DNA of 64,000 bases from Streptomyces sp. LHD-70 (GTDB lineage: Bacteria; Actinomycetota; Actinomycetes; Streptomycetales; Streptomycetaceae). Location: contig NZ_JAVIFW010000010.1 of NCBI RefSeq assembly GCF_031157275.1, positions 265,164-329,163 on the forward strand. The letters run 5' to 3'. This document shows positions 27,694 through 36,654 of the stretch, in pieces (within the stretch, counting starts at the first letter, position 1; each line of letters begins with the position of its first letter). The position numbers were made by a program, and so were the translations under genes. The notes under the pieces are model-generated. The model made no database searches, was not told the DNA's origin, and saw only the letters and a program-made list of their open reading frames with translations.

Positions 27694-28532
27694 CCGCCCT
27701 GACGCTCACCCCGGTCGTGGCGGCCCGCGCACGCCGCCCGCTCGGCGTCACGATCGCGGCCGCCTTCCTGGCCCTCGTCGTGCTCGCCGCCGCCCTCGCG
27801 CCGCTGCTCGCCCCGTACGCCCCCGACGCCGTCGACCTCTCCGCCTCCCTCGTGGGCACCGGCGGCGAACACCTCCTCGGCACCGACTCCTCCGGTCAGG
27901 ACCTGCTCTCCCGCGCGCTGTACGGCGCCCGGTCCAGCCTGATCGCGCCCCTCCTGCTGCTCGCCGTCGCCGCCGTGCTCGGCGTGACGCTCGGGGTGCT
28001 CGCGGCCTGGCGCGGCGGCTGGGTCGACACCCTCGTCTCCCGCCTCACCGACGTGATGTACGCCTTTCCGGGGCTGCTGTTCACCGTCCTGATCATCGCC
28101 GTCTTCGGTGCCGGGATGACCACGTCCGTGCTCGCGCTCGGCCTCGCCTTCACCCCGACCATCGCCAAATACACCCGCTCCCTGGCCCTGGCCGAGGCCC
28201 GCAAACCGTACGTCGACGCGTACCGCGTCCTCGGGATGGGCGGCACCCGGATATGCGCCGCGCACCTGGTGCCCAACCTGGGCCGCGCCGTCCTCGGCTA
28301 CCTCGTGGTGCTGTTCGGCGAGGCCCTGATGTCTCTGGCCACGCTCTCCTACCTCGGCTTCGGCGCCCAACCGCCGTCGTCCGACTGGGGGTTGATGGTG
28401 CAGGAGGGGCAGGCAGCCGTCGTCCAGGGCGCCCTTCTGCCCGCACTCGTACCCGGCACCGCCATCGCCCTGGTCGTGGTGTCCTTCAACGTGGTCGGGG
28501 TCTGGGCCGCCGACCGGCTGGGGAGGCAGTGA
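27690..28532 (+). CDS. ABC transporter permease, DppC type
   Basis: The second membrane subunit has 280 residues. It begins with a cytoplasmic tail and helix, then LVGTGGEHLLGTDSSGQDLLSRALYGAR, which is the DppC/OppC hallmark, and the EAA loop ARKPYVDAYRVLGMGGTRI. It has about six helices. The ATG overlaps the dppB-like stop (ATGA), and its own TGA overlaps the next start (TGATG). It pairs with the preceding permease to form the channel. Confidence 0.92.
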   Translation: MTALTLTPVVAARARRPLGVTIAAAFLALVVLAAALAPLLAPYAPDAVDLSASLVGTGGEHLLGTDSSGQDLLSRALYGARSSLIAPLLLLAVAAVLGVTLGVLAAWRGGWVDTLVSRLTDVMYAFPGLLFTVLIIAVFGAGMTTSVLALGLAFTPTIAKYTRSLALAEARKPYVDAYRVLGMGGTRICAAHLVPNLGRAVLGYLVVLFGEALMSLATLSYLGFGAQPPSSDWGLMVQEGQAAVVQGALLPALVPGTAIALVVVSFNVVGVWAADRLGRQ

Positions 28533-29581
28533 TGCCGTTGCTGACAAACCCGTCACAGGGCGGGTCCTCGCCGGGAACCGCTCCGGCTGCACCGCTGCTC
28601 GAGATCGCCGACCTGGCCCTGAGGCTCCCGGGCGCCGCCCGGCCGCTCCTCGACTCCGTGTCGCTGACCGTCGAGCCCGGGGAGGTCGTCGCCCTCGTCG
28701 GCGAGTCCGGCTCGGGCAAGTCCACCACCGCCAAGGCCGCGCTCGGCGTCCTGCCTCCCGGCGCCACCGCCACCGGCCGGGTCCGCTTCGACGGCACCGA
28801 CGTCCTCGCACTCGACGACGCCGGACTGCGCGCCCACCGTGCCGGACCCGTCGCCATGGTCCACCAGGACCCGCGCGCCGCCCTCAACCCGGTCCGCCGC
28901 ATCGGCGACTTCCTGCGCGAACGCGGCGCGAGCAGAGAACGCGCCGTCCAACTCCTCGCCGACGTAGGCCTGTCGGACCCGGAGCGCCGCCTGCGCCAGC
29001 GCCCGCACGAACTGTCCGGCGGCATGCTGCAGCGCGTCGTCATCGCCGGAGCCCTCGCCGCGGAACCCCGGCTGCTCCTCGCCGACGAGGCCACCAGCGC
29101 CCTCGACGTCACCACCCAGGCCGAGATCCTCGCCCTGCTCCGCACCCTGCGCGCCGACCGCGACCTCGGCATGCTCTTCATCACCCACGACCTGCACCTG
29201 GCCGCCGCGTACTGCGACCGCGTCCACGTCATGTACGCGGGCCATGTCGTCGAACACCGCACGGCCGACGCCCTGTTCGGCACCCCCGCCCACCCGTACA
29301 CGCGCGGCCTCCTCGCCTGCTCCCCTTCCCTCGGGGACGACACCCAGGAGCTCGCCCCCATCCCGGGCCGCCCGCCGTCCCTCGCGGACACGTTCACCGG
29401 CTGCCCGTTCGTCTCGCGCTGCGACGCCGCAGAGGACGCCTGCCCGACCTGGCACCCGGCCCCGCGCCCGCTGCCCGACGGCGGCTCCGCCTCCTGCGTC
29501 CACATCCCGCACCCGTCCGGCACGAGAGCGACCCCCGGCGACGTACCGCCCCTCGCCCACCCCGAGGTGAACCAGCCATGA
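28532..29581 (+). CDS. ABC transporter ATP-binding protein, DppD type
   Basis: Cytoplasmic ATPase of 349 residues: Walker A GESGSGKST, Q-loop VHQDPRAALNP, signature LSGGMLQRV, Walker B LLLADEAT, H-loop THD. The C-terminal oligopeptide-transporter extension (HPYTRGLLAC...IPGRPP...CPFVSRCDAAEDACP) holds the cysteines that in OppD/DppD bind an iron-sulfur cluster. It starts at ATG 28532 after GGGGAGG. It works with the DppF-type ATPase encoded next. Confidence 0.93.
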   Translation: MPLLTNPSQGGSSPGTAPAAPLLEIADLALRLPGAARPLLDSVSLTVEPGEVVALVGESGSGKSTTAKAALGVLPPGATATGRVRFDGTDVLALDDAGLRAHRAGPVAMVHQDPRAALNPVRRIGDFLRERGASRERAVQLLADVGLSDPERRLRQRPHELSGGMLQRVVIAGALAAEPRLLLADEATSALDVTTQAEILALLRTLRADRDLGMLFITHDLHLAAAYCDRVHVMYAGHVVEHRTADALFGTPAHPYTRGLLACSPSLGDDTQELAPIPGRPPSLADTFTGCPFVSRCDAAEDACPTWHPAPRPLPDGGSASCVHIPHPSGTRATPGDVPPLAHPEVNQP

Positions 29582-30468
29582 CCACACCCCTGCCCAAGGA
29601 CCCGACGGCATCGGTGCGAGAGGGCGCCAAGGACGCCCGCCCGGAAGGCGGGCGAGCAGCCACCGATGTCCCCCTGCTCGCCGCCGACGCCCTCGGCAAG
29701 AGCTACCCGCTGCCCGGCGGAGGCCGCCACCAGGCCGTCGACGGAGTCTCGTTCACGGTGGCGCCGGGCGGTGCCCTCGGCATCGTCGGAGAGTCCGGTT
29801 CGGGCAAGACCACGGTCGCCCGGATGCTCGTCGGCCTCGTCGCCCCCGACCGGGGGACCGTCACGGTCTCCGGCCGGCCGCGCGGCACCCGCCCGCCCCG
29901 CGGCCGGGCCCGCAGACTGGCCCGCGCCCGCGAGATCCAGATGGTCTTCCAGGACCCCTATCTCTCCCTGGACCCGCGCCTCACCTCCACCCAGTGCCTG
30001 CGCACCGCACTCCGACTGCACGGCAGGGACGAGTCGCTCGCCGCCGAACTCCTCGACCAGGTCGGCTTGGGCAGCCGCGAGGCCGACGCCCGGCCCGGCG
30101 TCCTCTCCGGCGGACAGCGCCAACGCCTCGCGACAGCAAGGGCGTTGGCCGTCGACCCGAGCATCCTGGTCCTGGACGAGGCGGTCGCCGCGCTCGACGT
30201 GTCCATCCAGGCCCAGATCCTCCGCCTGCTCGCCGACATCCGCCGGGACACGGGCGTCGCCCTGGTCTTCGTCAGCCACGACCTCGCCGTGGTCCGGCAC
30301 GTCACGGACGACGTCCTGGTGATGCGCCACGGCAAGGCGGTGGAGCACGGCCCGACAGCCCGCGTCCTCAGCGCCCCGGAGGACCCGTACACCCGCCGCC
30401 TCCTCGCCTCCGCACCCCGCGAGGGCTGGGACCCGGCGGCAGCGGCGGACTCGGAGGGCCGCTCGTAG
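29578..30468 (+). CDS. ABC transporter ATP-binding protein, DppF type
   Basis: The second ATPase has 296 residues: Walker A GESGSGKTT, Q-loop FQDPYLSLDPR, signature LSGGQRQRL, Walker B ILVLDEAVAALD, H-loop SHD, and the ending EDPYTRRLLAS. It lacks the long cysteine-bearing C-terminus of its partner, which is usual for DppF. The extra N-terminal 30 residues look disordered. The ATG overlaps the preceding TGA (ATGA). It is the last gene of the C45-ABC operon. Confidence 0.92.
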   Translation: MTTPLPKDPTASVREGAKDARPEGGRAATDVPLLAADALGKSYPLPGGGRHQAVDGVSFTVAPGGALGIVGESGSGKTTVARMLVGLVAPDRGTVTVSGRPRGTRPPRGRARRLARAREIQMVFQDPYLSLDPRLTSTQCLRTALRLHGRDESLAAELLDQVGLGSREADARPGVLSGGQRQRLATARALAVDPSILVLDEAVAALDVSIQAQILRLLADIRRDTGVALVFVSHDLAVVRHVTDDVLVMRHGKAVEHGPTARVLSAPEDPYTRRLLASAPREGWDPAAAADSEGRS

Positions 30469-30527
30469 AGCTTGGCGTTACGCTCACCACGAGGCCAACG
30501 GCCCGACCAGCGTAGGAAGGACGAAGG

Positions 30528-31025
30528 ATGGAAGCCGCCGAACTGCCGTATCTGCGCCGCTGCGTGGAGCTGGCCGCAGAAGCGCTCGACGCCGGGGACG
30601 AGCCCTTCGGCTCCGTGCTCGTGAACACCGAGGGCAAGATCCTCGCCGAGGACCACAACCGCGTGGCGGGCGGCGACCACACCCAGCACCCCGAGTTCGC
30701 CCTCGCGCGCTGGGCCGCCGGACACCTGAGCCCGCAGGAGCGCGCCGCCGCCACCGTGTACACCTCCGGCGAGCACTGCCCGATGTGCTCCGCCGCACAC
30801 GCCTGGGTCGGCCTGGGCCGCATCGTGTACGTCGCCTCCTCCGCCCAACTCGTCGACTGGCTGGCCGAGTTGGGGGTGCCGCCCGCGCCCGTACGGCCTC
30901 TGCCCATCAACGACATCGCCCCGAACGTACGGGTCGAGGGCCCGGTCCCCGAGCTGGTGGAGGAGGTCAGGGAACTGCACCGCCGCCTGCACACCGGTGC
31001 GGCAGGAACGACCGGCACCGGCTGA
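30528..31025 (+). CDS. Nucleoside/nucleobase deaminase (cytidine deaminase-like fold)
   Basis: Zinc-dependent deaminase of 165 residues with the proton-shuttle motif QHPEFALARWA (H-x-E form) and the zinc cysteines in EHCPMCSAAH. This arrangement matches guanine deaminase/TadA-like proteins; the body EPFGSVLVNTEGKILAEDHN fits the same group. It probably deaminates a free base such as guanine or a nucleoside; tRNA is less likely because Streptomyces TadA is usually encoded elsewhere. It starts at ATG 30528 after GAAGGACGAAGG. Its 3' end runs into a degenerate repeat region. Confidence 0.88.
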   Translation: MEAAELPYLRRCVELAAEALDAGDEPFGSVLVNTEGKILAEDHNRVAGGDHTQHPEFALARWAAGHLSPQERAAATVYTSGEHCPMCSAAHAWVGLGRIVYVASSAQLVDWLAELGVPPAPVRPLPINDIAPNVRVEGPVPELVEEVRELHRRLHTGAAGTTGTG

Positions 31026-31026
31026 C

Positions 31027-31190
31027 GGCCCCGGCTGACCGCCACAGCCAGGGAGGCCACCGGGCGACCCGCGCATGCTGACCGCTACAGCCCGGGAGGC
31101 CACCGGCTGACCGCCACCAGCGCCGACCACCAGCGGCTGACCGCCACAGCCCAACCGCCCCACCCGGGAGGCCACCGGCACGGGCATCCC
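31027..31190. repeat. Degenerate direct repeats after the deaminase gene
   Basis: At least four imperfect copies of a unit beginning TGACCGCCACAGCC and containing GGGAGGCCACCGG occur between about 31037 and 31183, some shortened. The last copy is interrupted by extra C-rich sequence. There is no coding frame and no clear hairpin; the role is unknown. Confidence 0.55.
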
Positions 31191-31275
31191 CATCCACCGT
31201 GCGCCCCGCCCCCACGCCGCCTACCGTGACAGGGACAGGTACACAAGGCCGGGGGCCGGAAAGGGCTGGACCACC

Positions 31276-32079
31276 ATGACCGCATTCGCGGACGGCACAC
31301 CCTGCTGGGTGGATGCCATGTTTCCCGACGTCGGCGCCGCCCAGGAGTTCTACGGCGAGCTGCTCGGCTGGACCTTCGACGAGAGCTCGCCCGAGTTCGG
31401 CGGATACACCCAGGCGTACGCGGACGGCAAGGCGGTCGCCGCCGTCGTACCGCAGCTGCCCGAGATGGCCGGGCAGCCCGCCGCCTGGAACTTCTACTTC
31501 GCCTCCTCCGACGTGGCCGCGACGGCGGAGAAGATCACCGCCAACGGCGGCAAGCTGGTGATGCAGCCGATGGCCGTGGGCGACTTCGGCACGATGGTCA
31601 CCGCCCAGGACCCCAGCGGGGTGCACTTCAGCGTGTGGCAGGCGGGCAACCACGAAGGCTTCGCGAAGGCGGGCGAGCCCGGCTCCGTCTGCTGGGCCGA
31701 GGTCAACACCCGCGACGTGGCCAAGGCGGACGCGTTCTTCCCGGCGGTCTTCGGCTTCGGCGAGAAGCAGATCGTCGACGAGCAGATGGACTTCCGGCTC
31801 TGGGAGGTCGCCGGGCAGCCGGTGATCGGCCGCTTCAAGATGGGCGATGACATTCCGGCCGACGTACCGCCGTACATCAGCGTGTACTTCGGTGTGGAGG
31901 ACTGCGATGAGGCCGTCGCCACCATCCAACGCCTCGGCGGCCAGGCGTTCTTCGGCCCGATGACCACGCCCTTCGGCCGCTTCGCCGCGGTCGCCGACCA
32001 GCAGGGCGCGGCCTTCGCCGTGATCGACCCGACGACGACGGAAGGCGACATGCCGGAGCTGGCCGAGCCGCCGAGCTGA
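31276..32079 (+). CDS. Two-module VOC-family protein
   Basis: The 267-residue protein consists of two VOC (glyoxalase-fold) modules. The first starts GTPCWVDAMFPDVGAAQEFY and ends DPSGVHFSVWQA; the second starts GSVCWAEVNTRDVAKADAFF and ends DQQGAAFAVIDP. This layout matches the actinobacterial CFP32-type group (27-kDa antigen-like, sometimes called hydroxylases). The reaction is unknown. It starts at ATG 31276. A very strong hairpin follows the stop by 23 bases. Confidence 0.88.
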   Translation: MTAFADGTPCWVDAMFPDVGAAQEFYGELLGWTFDESSPEFGGYTQAYADGKAVAAVVPQLPEMAGQPAAWNFYFASSDVAATAEKITANGGKLVMQPMAVGDFGTMVTAQDPSGVHFSVWQAGNHEGFAKAGEPGSVCWAEVNTRDVAKADAFFPAVFGFGEKQIVDEQMDFRLWEVAGQPVIGRFKMGDDIPADVPPYISVYFGVEDCDEAVATIQRLGGQAFFGPMTTPFGRFAAVADQQGAAFAVIDPTTTEGDMPELAEPPS

Positions 32080-32102
32080 CGTCTCACTGAACCGGCAGCA
32101 CA

Positions 32103-32140
32103 TCGGGGTGTCACTCACACAGCCGTGAGTGACACCCCGA
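32103..32140. terminator. Perfect 16-bp hairpin after the VOC gene
   Basis: TCGGGGTGTCACTCAC (32103-32118) pairs perfectly with 32125-32140 around the loop ACAGCC. It is one of the strongest stems in the window. Confidence 0.9.
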
Positions 32141-32287
32141 CCGCCGTCCCCCCTCGGGCCAGGCCCGGCTACATCGAAGGATGTACCGCGCACACCCCAG
32201 CTCTCCTCACTGCTCACGACGATCCCGCCGCCCCCAACGGCCACGATGGGAGAACCGCAGGGAAACCGAGCCGTCGAGGAGACGCTG

Positions 32288-33502
32288 ATGCCGCACGTCC
32301 AGCAAGACACGACGAGCCCGTCGGCGGCGGCGACGCCCCTCACCCCGCCACCCGCCGCAAGGGGCCGCCTCCCCCTCCTCGACGTGCTGCGCGGCGTGGC
32401 GATCATCGGCACCCTGATGACCAACGTCTGGATCTTCACCGGTCCGGGTGCCGAGGTCGGCTTCCTCAACGGGGCCGCCGGGGCGAGCCTGCACACCCTG
32501 CTCGACGACCCGACACCGGGCAACGCCGCGGAGAGCGCCTTCCGCTTCCTGGCCGACGGCAAATTCCTGTCCCTGCTGACCGTCCTCTTCGGCGTCGGCC
32601 TGGCCATCCAGTACGACTCGGCGTTGCGCAAGGGCCTGAAGTGGCCGGGCCGCTACGACCGCCGAGCCCTGTTCCTCTTCGCCGAGGGACTGCTGCACTT
32701 CATCCTCATCTTCGCCTGGGACGTACTCATGGGGTACGCGGTGACCGCGTTCCTCGTAGCCCGGCTGCTGAACCGAAGCGACCGCTTCCGGCGCGGCGTG
32801 ATGTGGACGGCCGCCGGCCTCCACCTCACCGTGATCGGTCTGCTCACGTTCGTCCTCGCCGCCGCCCCCGAGGCCGACGGAAGCGGCGCCGACGACGCGA
32901 TCGCCCTCTACGCGGACGGCAGCTACCTCGACCAAGTCCTGTTCCGCCTGCGCAACATGGCCGCCCTGCGCATCGAACCGGTGCTCTCCTTCGGCCTGTT
33001 GGTGTTCCTGTTCCTCCTCGGCGCCCGCCTCCACCGCGCCGGCGCCTTCGCCCAGAACACCACCGGCCGGACCCTGCGCACCCGCATGGCCACCTGGGGC
33101 CTGACGATCGGACTGCCCCTGAACGCGGCCGTGTCCCTCGCGGGACCGGACTGGTTCCTGATCGGCCGCTACGTCGCCGCCCCCGTCGTCGCGATCGGCT
33201 ACATCGGCCTGATCGGCGCCTTCTTCGACCGCGTCCGCCACCCCGGCCCCCTCACCCACGGCCTCACCGCCCTCGGCCGCTGCGCCCTCTCCGGCTACGT
33301 ACTGCAGAACGTCCTCTGCGTCCTCCTCGCGTACGGCTTCGGCCTCGGCCTCGCCACCCGCCTCGCGGATACCGGCCCCTGGTGGGTGATGGGCCTGTGG
33401 GCGGCGGTCTCGCTCACCCTCATGGCCGGTGCGGCGCTCTGGCTGCGCCGCTTCCGGCAGGGCCCGTTGGAGACACTCCAGAAGCGAGCCCTCAGCCGCT
33501 GA
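32288..33502 (+). CDS. DUF418-domain membrane protein (YeiB-like)
   Basis: Polytopic membrane protein of 404 residues with about ten helices. The N-terminal LPLLDVLRGVAIIGTLMTN and the C-terminal DUF418 block (LTALGRCALSGYVLQNVLCV) define the family, which is related to acyltransferase-3-like membrane proteins; the function is unknown. I start at ATG 32288, 6 bases after GAGGAGAC. The frame is open further upstream to 32129, but that part covers the hairpin and has no ribosome binding site. Confidence 0.88.
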   Translation: MPHVQQDTTSPSAAATPLTPPPAARGRLPLLDVLRGVAIIGTLMTNVWIFTGPGAEVGFLNGAAGASLHTLLDDPTPGNAAESAFRFLADGKFLSLLTVLFGVGLAIQYDSALRKGLKWPGRYDRRALFLFAEGLLHFILIFAWDVLMGYAVTAFLVARLLNRSDRFRRGVMWTAAGLHLTVIGLLTFVLAAAPEADGSGADDAIALYADGSYLDQVLFRLRNMAALRIEPVLSFGLLVFLFLLGARLHRAGAFAQNTTGRTLRTRMATWGLTIGLPLNAAVSLAGPDWFLIGRYVAAPVVAIGYIGLIGAFFDRVRHPGPLTHGLTALGRCALSGYVLQNVLCVLLAYGFGLGLATRLADTGPWWVMGLWAAVSLTLMAGAALWLRRFRQGPLETLQKRALSR

Positions 33503-33617
33503 CCGCACGAGGTGCCGTACGTGCCTGCCGCAGGTGTCGGCGTACGCACCCCCGAGCGGGGTACGGGGCCCCGTCGAGCCATGTCTGGTTGTCCCCGTCT
33601 CAGCTAGGTTGTCCGGC

Positions 33618-34583
33618 ATGAGCAACCTAGACCGTCAGGCCTCCCTGTCCGTCTGCGGTGGGCGAGGCTTCGTCGTCGCCGAGCCGGTACGTGAACTCCT
33701 CAACCCGCGCCACGTCCAGCTCGGCGAGTCCACCGAAGTCCGCCGACTGCTCCCCAACTTGGGCCGCCGCATGGTCGGCGCCTGGTGCTTCGTCGACCAC
33801 TACGGCCCCGACGACATCGCCTCCGAACCCGGCATGCAGGTCCCACCCCACCCGCACCAGGGCCTGCAGACCGTCAGCTGGCTGCACGAGGGCGAGGTCC
33901 TGCACCAGGACTCCCTCGGCAGCCGCGCGACGGTGCGCCCGCGCGAGCTGGGCCTCATGACCTCCGGCAGCGCCATCAGCCACTCCGAACAGTCCCCGGT
34001 GCCCCACCCCCGCTACCTGCACGGCGCCCAGCTCTGGGTCGCACTGCCGGACACCCACCGCCACGTCGACGCCCACTTCGAACACCACGCCACCCTGCCC
34101 CAGGCGACGGCGCCCGGCCTCACGGCCACGGTGATCCTCGGCTCGATCGACGGCTCGACGTCCCCCGGCACGACGTACACCCCGATCGTCGGCGCCGACC
34201 TCGCCCTCACGGCAGGCGCGCACGTCCAACTCCCCCTGGAACCCGACTTCGAGTACGCGATCCTGTCGATGTCCGGCGAGGTCCACGTGGACGACGTCCC
34301 GGTCCTCCCCGGCTCGATGCTCTACCTCGGCTGCGGCCGCACGGAACTCCCCCTGCGCGCGGAGTCGAACGCGGGCCTGATGCTCCTCGGCGGCGAGCCG
34401 TTCGCGGAGGAGATCGTGATGTGGTGGAACTTCATCGGGCGCTCCAACGAGGATATCGCACAAGCCCGTTCGGACTGGATGAGTGGTGACAGGTTCGGTG
34501 AGGTGAAGGGGTACGAGGGGGACCCGCTGCCTGCTCCTGAGCTGCCCGCTGTGCCGCTTAAGCCGCGGGGGCGTGTGCGCTGA
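33618..34583 (+). CDS. Pirin-family protein (bicupin)
   Basis: Bicupin protein of 321 residues, a probable iron or other metal enzyme or redox sensor. The N-terminal cupin has the metal ligands in PPHPHQGLQTVSW and SGSAISHSEQS. The C-terminal cupin has SGEVHVDDVPVLPGSMLYLG and ends with LLGGEPFAEEIVMWWNFIGR, a pirin hallmark. Some pirins act as quercetin dioxygenases; the role here is unknown. The ATG at 33618 has only a weak ribosome binding site, so low or leaderless translation is possible. Confidence 0.9.
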   Translation: MSNLDRQASLSVCGGRGFVVAEPVRELLNPRHVQLGESTEVRRLLPNLGRRMVGAWCFVDHYGPDDIASEPGMQVPPHPHQGLQTVSWLHEGEVLHQDSLGSRATVRPRELGLMTSGSAISHSEQSPVPHPRYLHGAQLWVALPDTHRHVDAHFEHHATLPQATAPGLTATVILGSIDGSTSPGTTYTPIVGADLALTAGAHVQLPLEPDFEYAILSMSGEVHVDDVPVLPGSMLYLGCGRTELPLRAESNAGLMLLGGEPFAEEIVMWWNFIGRSNEDIAQARSDWMSGDRFGEVKGYEGDPLPAPELPAVPLKPRGRVR

Positions 34584-34963
34584 GCTGGGGTTTCATCGTG
34601 GGCGGGACGAGTTCTGGCCCATGGTGCGAGCTGCGCAGATTGATGGTCGCGTCGTGCTTCTCCATCATGGTTTCGAGCTGGGTCGGGGGAGGGTCGGGCG
34701 TGACAAGGTGAACCCTTGTATGACCGGGTAAGGCAAACCTAATGCTGACCCAATGCTGACTCTACTGACACGTAATCAGCTCTTGCGAGTGTGCGGTGTG
34801 GATGTCGTCTCCCTGTGTGCGCGAGGTCTCCCCATTGCTGTCGGCGCTTCGTTGCCGATGGTGTTCGGATCGCCGAGAGGGGGCGAAGGGGAGGGGGTGA
34901 AGGGGTGGGAGAGCCGATCGAAGCCGTGATCTTGGTGTTGTAGAGAGTGAACAAGAACTGGAA

Positions 34964-35194
34964 ATGGCTGCGCCTTCGCAACTGCACCGCTTCACACGGC
35001 CGTTGCGCTCAGTGGCATCCGGTACGGTCGTCCGCCCGTCGAGGCCAGCACTGCGGTGGCCGGGTTCCGGTGGCGCTGGCGACTCAGTTCCAGCCTCAGC
35101 TTGGCCGGAGTTCCACGCGGACTGGTTCCCCGGAGCGGTCCTCGACAACGACATCGGGACGTACGTCATGAAGTTCACTGGTCGGGCGCCCTGA
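34964..35194 (+). CDS. Small uncharacterised ORF (uncertain)
   Basis: The 76-codon ORF MAAPSQLHRFTR... ends WFPGAVLDNDIGTYVMKFTG followed by RAP. The last third looks protein-like; the first part does not. No clear ribosome binding site was seen, and there is no recognisable family. It may be a remnant rather than a gene. Confidence 0.2.
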   Translation: MAAPSQLHRFTRPLRSVASGTVVRPSRPALRWPGSGGAGDSVPASAWPEFHADWFPGAVLDNDIGTYVMKFTGRAP

Positions 35195-35569
35195 GCTGCG
35201 GTTCTGACTGCAGTCGGGCGCCTGAACTGCAGCGATGCGTCTTTCAGGAGCTTTCGCAGTCGTTCGCCTTTATGCGGCCGGAACTCCCCACAGCCTCCCC
35301 CGGCGAGGGCCGATCTCCCCAGGAACTGCCCCAGGAATCGCAGGGACTGCTGGCCCAGGAGGGTCCGAATGTTTAGTGATCCAGGCCTTGAGGCGGCGGC
35401 TCTGTCGGTTTGGCCCTAGCCGCCCGCCCCAGGCTGACGGCCCCACTTGGTACATGTCGTAGAAATCGTCTTCTGGCGTCTACGCGGTCCGGCTCGCTGC
35501 CGTTCACGCAGGCGGGGCCTTCGTGGTCCAGGTGTGTCGGCCGTGTTGGTGAAAGTCGCCTGACACGTG

Positions 35570-35677
35570 ATGGTTGCTGAGGCCCCCGCCGGCTGGTCTC
35601 TGTGCGCGGAGGTTGGCGGCCCCGACACCACCGCGGACGTACGCATCACCGACCCGGACGACCCCTGGGACGAGTAG
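35570..35677 (+). pseudogene. Possible gene fragment with in-frame stop
   Basis: The 35-codon ORF ends in VRITDPDDPWDE at a TAG, after which the same frame runs on with WLQLVLQADDVDVGAGEPSA before losing character. This could be one small gene broken by a nonsense change or a chance open frame. No family was recognised. Confidence 0.2.
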
Positions 35678-35820
35678 TGGTTGCAGCTCGTTCTCCAGGC
35701 GGACGATGTCGATGTTGGAGCGGGGGAGCCCAGCGCGGCTGCCGTCCTTGCTCCGGACCGCGGCCTCGCTGTACGGCTGAGAGGCTCACTTCGGATGCCC
35801 GGACGGCACCGTTCAGGACA

Positions 35821-36654
35821 CTACGAGCCTTCGATTCCGCCAGAGCGAAGAGGATGCGGGGCTGACTTCGCCATGGTGACCTTTTCGATCCCCGCAGAGA
35901 CGACCGCCCCACTGGTTGCCACATCGCTGAAGGTCACGTTCCAACTGTGGCCGTGTAGACGCTGCTGTTCGCGGCGGAGCGCGTCATGAAGCGTCCGCAT
36001 GCCAGGGTCGAGGATCCAAGTCCCTTTCCGGTAGTGCTTGAACCCGAGACGTGACCACGCAAGGCCAAGGCGAGTGCGAGCAGTGGTGAGGGCCGCCTCG
36101 TCCGCTTTCTCCCAGGATCCCGGCGGGGGCACAGGTGCGTCGTCGTCTTCCAGGGGGCCGGGGAACAAGGCGAACACCCCAGCTCCGTGGCTGAGGTAGT
36201 CCAGGGCCAGTCCGGTGAGGTAAATGCCGAGCCCCTGTCCACGAAAGCGCCGGTCCATCCTGACGCGGTCAACGATCGTGGTCTTGCCCGGGAGCGCTAG
36301 GTGCTCGTACAACTCGTTCCGGAGGTGCCCCTGCTCGGGGTCGTACAGGGCGGTCCCGATCTCGCAGAGATCGACGCTGAGGGCATCGAGGCTCTCGACG
36401 ATGTTCGGCGAGCGCCAGTGGTCGACGACGTACAGCTCGATCGTCCCGAAGCAGGGGCCGGGGCCTTCGTCATTGAAGTGCATGCCGATGTCCCAGCGCT
36501 GGACGCTGTCGTCGTGCCAAGGTCCGAGCCAGTGTTCGCTTGAGTAGCTCAGGATGATGTCGTCGATGCCCACCGCCTGCACACGCATGCAGGGGGTGGC
36601 CTGGTGCTCGGCCGGCGGAGCCTGGGCGGGTGGCGGGATGCGGACGTCGTTCAC
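35821..36654 (-). CDS. GNAT-like acetyltransferase-domain protein
   Basis: The 277-residue protein has a probable GNAT core. TTIVDRVRMDRRFRGQGLGI followed by YLTGLALDYL contains the R-G-Q-G-L-G acetyl-CoA loop at about residues 138-145, after a beta strand and before a helix, as in GNAT motif A. The N-terminal 90 residues (GIDDIILSYSSEHWLGPWHDD, IELYVVDHWRSPNI) are unlike common GNATs. It overlaps the upstream coiled-coil gene by 4 bases, so the two are co-translated. It lacks GNAT relatives nearby that would show its substrate; it could modify its partner, a protein or a small molecule. Confidence 0.65.
   Translation of the reverse strand: MNDVRIPPPAQAPPAEHQATPCMRVQAVGIDDIILSYSSEHWLGPWHDDSVQRWDIGMHFNDEGPGPCFGTIELYVVDHWRSPNIVESLDALSVDLCEIGTALYDPEQGHLRNELYEHLALPGKTTIVDRVRMDRRFRGQGLGIYLTGLALDYLSHGAGVFALFPGPLEDDDAPVPPPGSWEKADEAALTTARTRLGLAWSRLGFKHYRKGTWILDPGMRTLHDALRREQQRLHGHSWNVTFSDVATSGAVVSAGIEKVTMAKSAPHPLRSGGIEGS

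Larger units (their letters stand above)
34584..35820. other. Gene-poor stretch with possible gene remnants
   Basis: No firm gene in 1.2 kb. Codon positions lose the strong GC bias seen elsewhere. Three weak traces are listed or described. A minus-strand open tail 34761-34558 ends PQLSAHAPAA and has no start. A plus ORF lies at 34964-35194. A 35-codon plus ORF at 35570-35677 continues past a TAG in the same frame for about 45 more plausible codons. A 21-base direct repeat (GTCGGGCGCC...CTGC) occurs at 35181 and 35213. The stretch looks like decayed or recently joined DNA. Confidence 0.45.

Noticed and set aside
34558..34761. Minus-strand C-terminal gene fragment ending PQLSAHAPAA
   Set aside because: The open tail of 67 codons looks protein-like in part, but it overlaps the end of the pirin gene, is closed upstream by a TAG, and has no start or identifiable family.
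35570..35820. Stop-codon readthrough or recoding at the in-frame TAG (35675)
   Set aside because: The frame continues plausibly for about 45 codons, but there is no recoding signal and no recognisable family. A decayed gene or chance is simpler.
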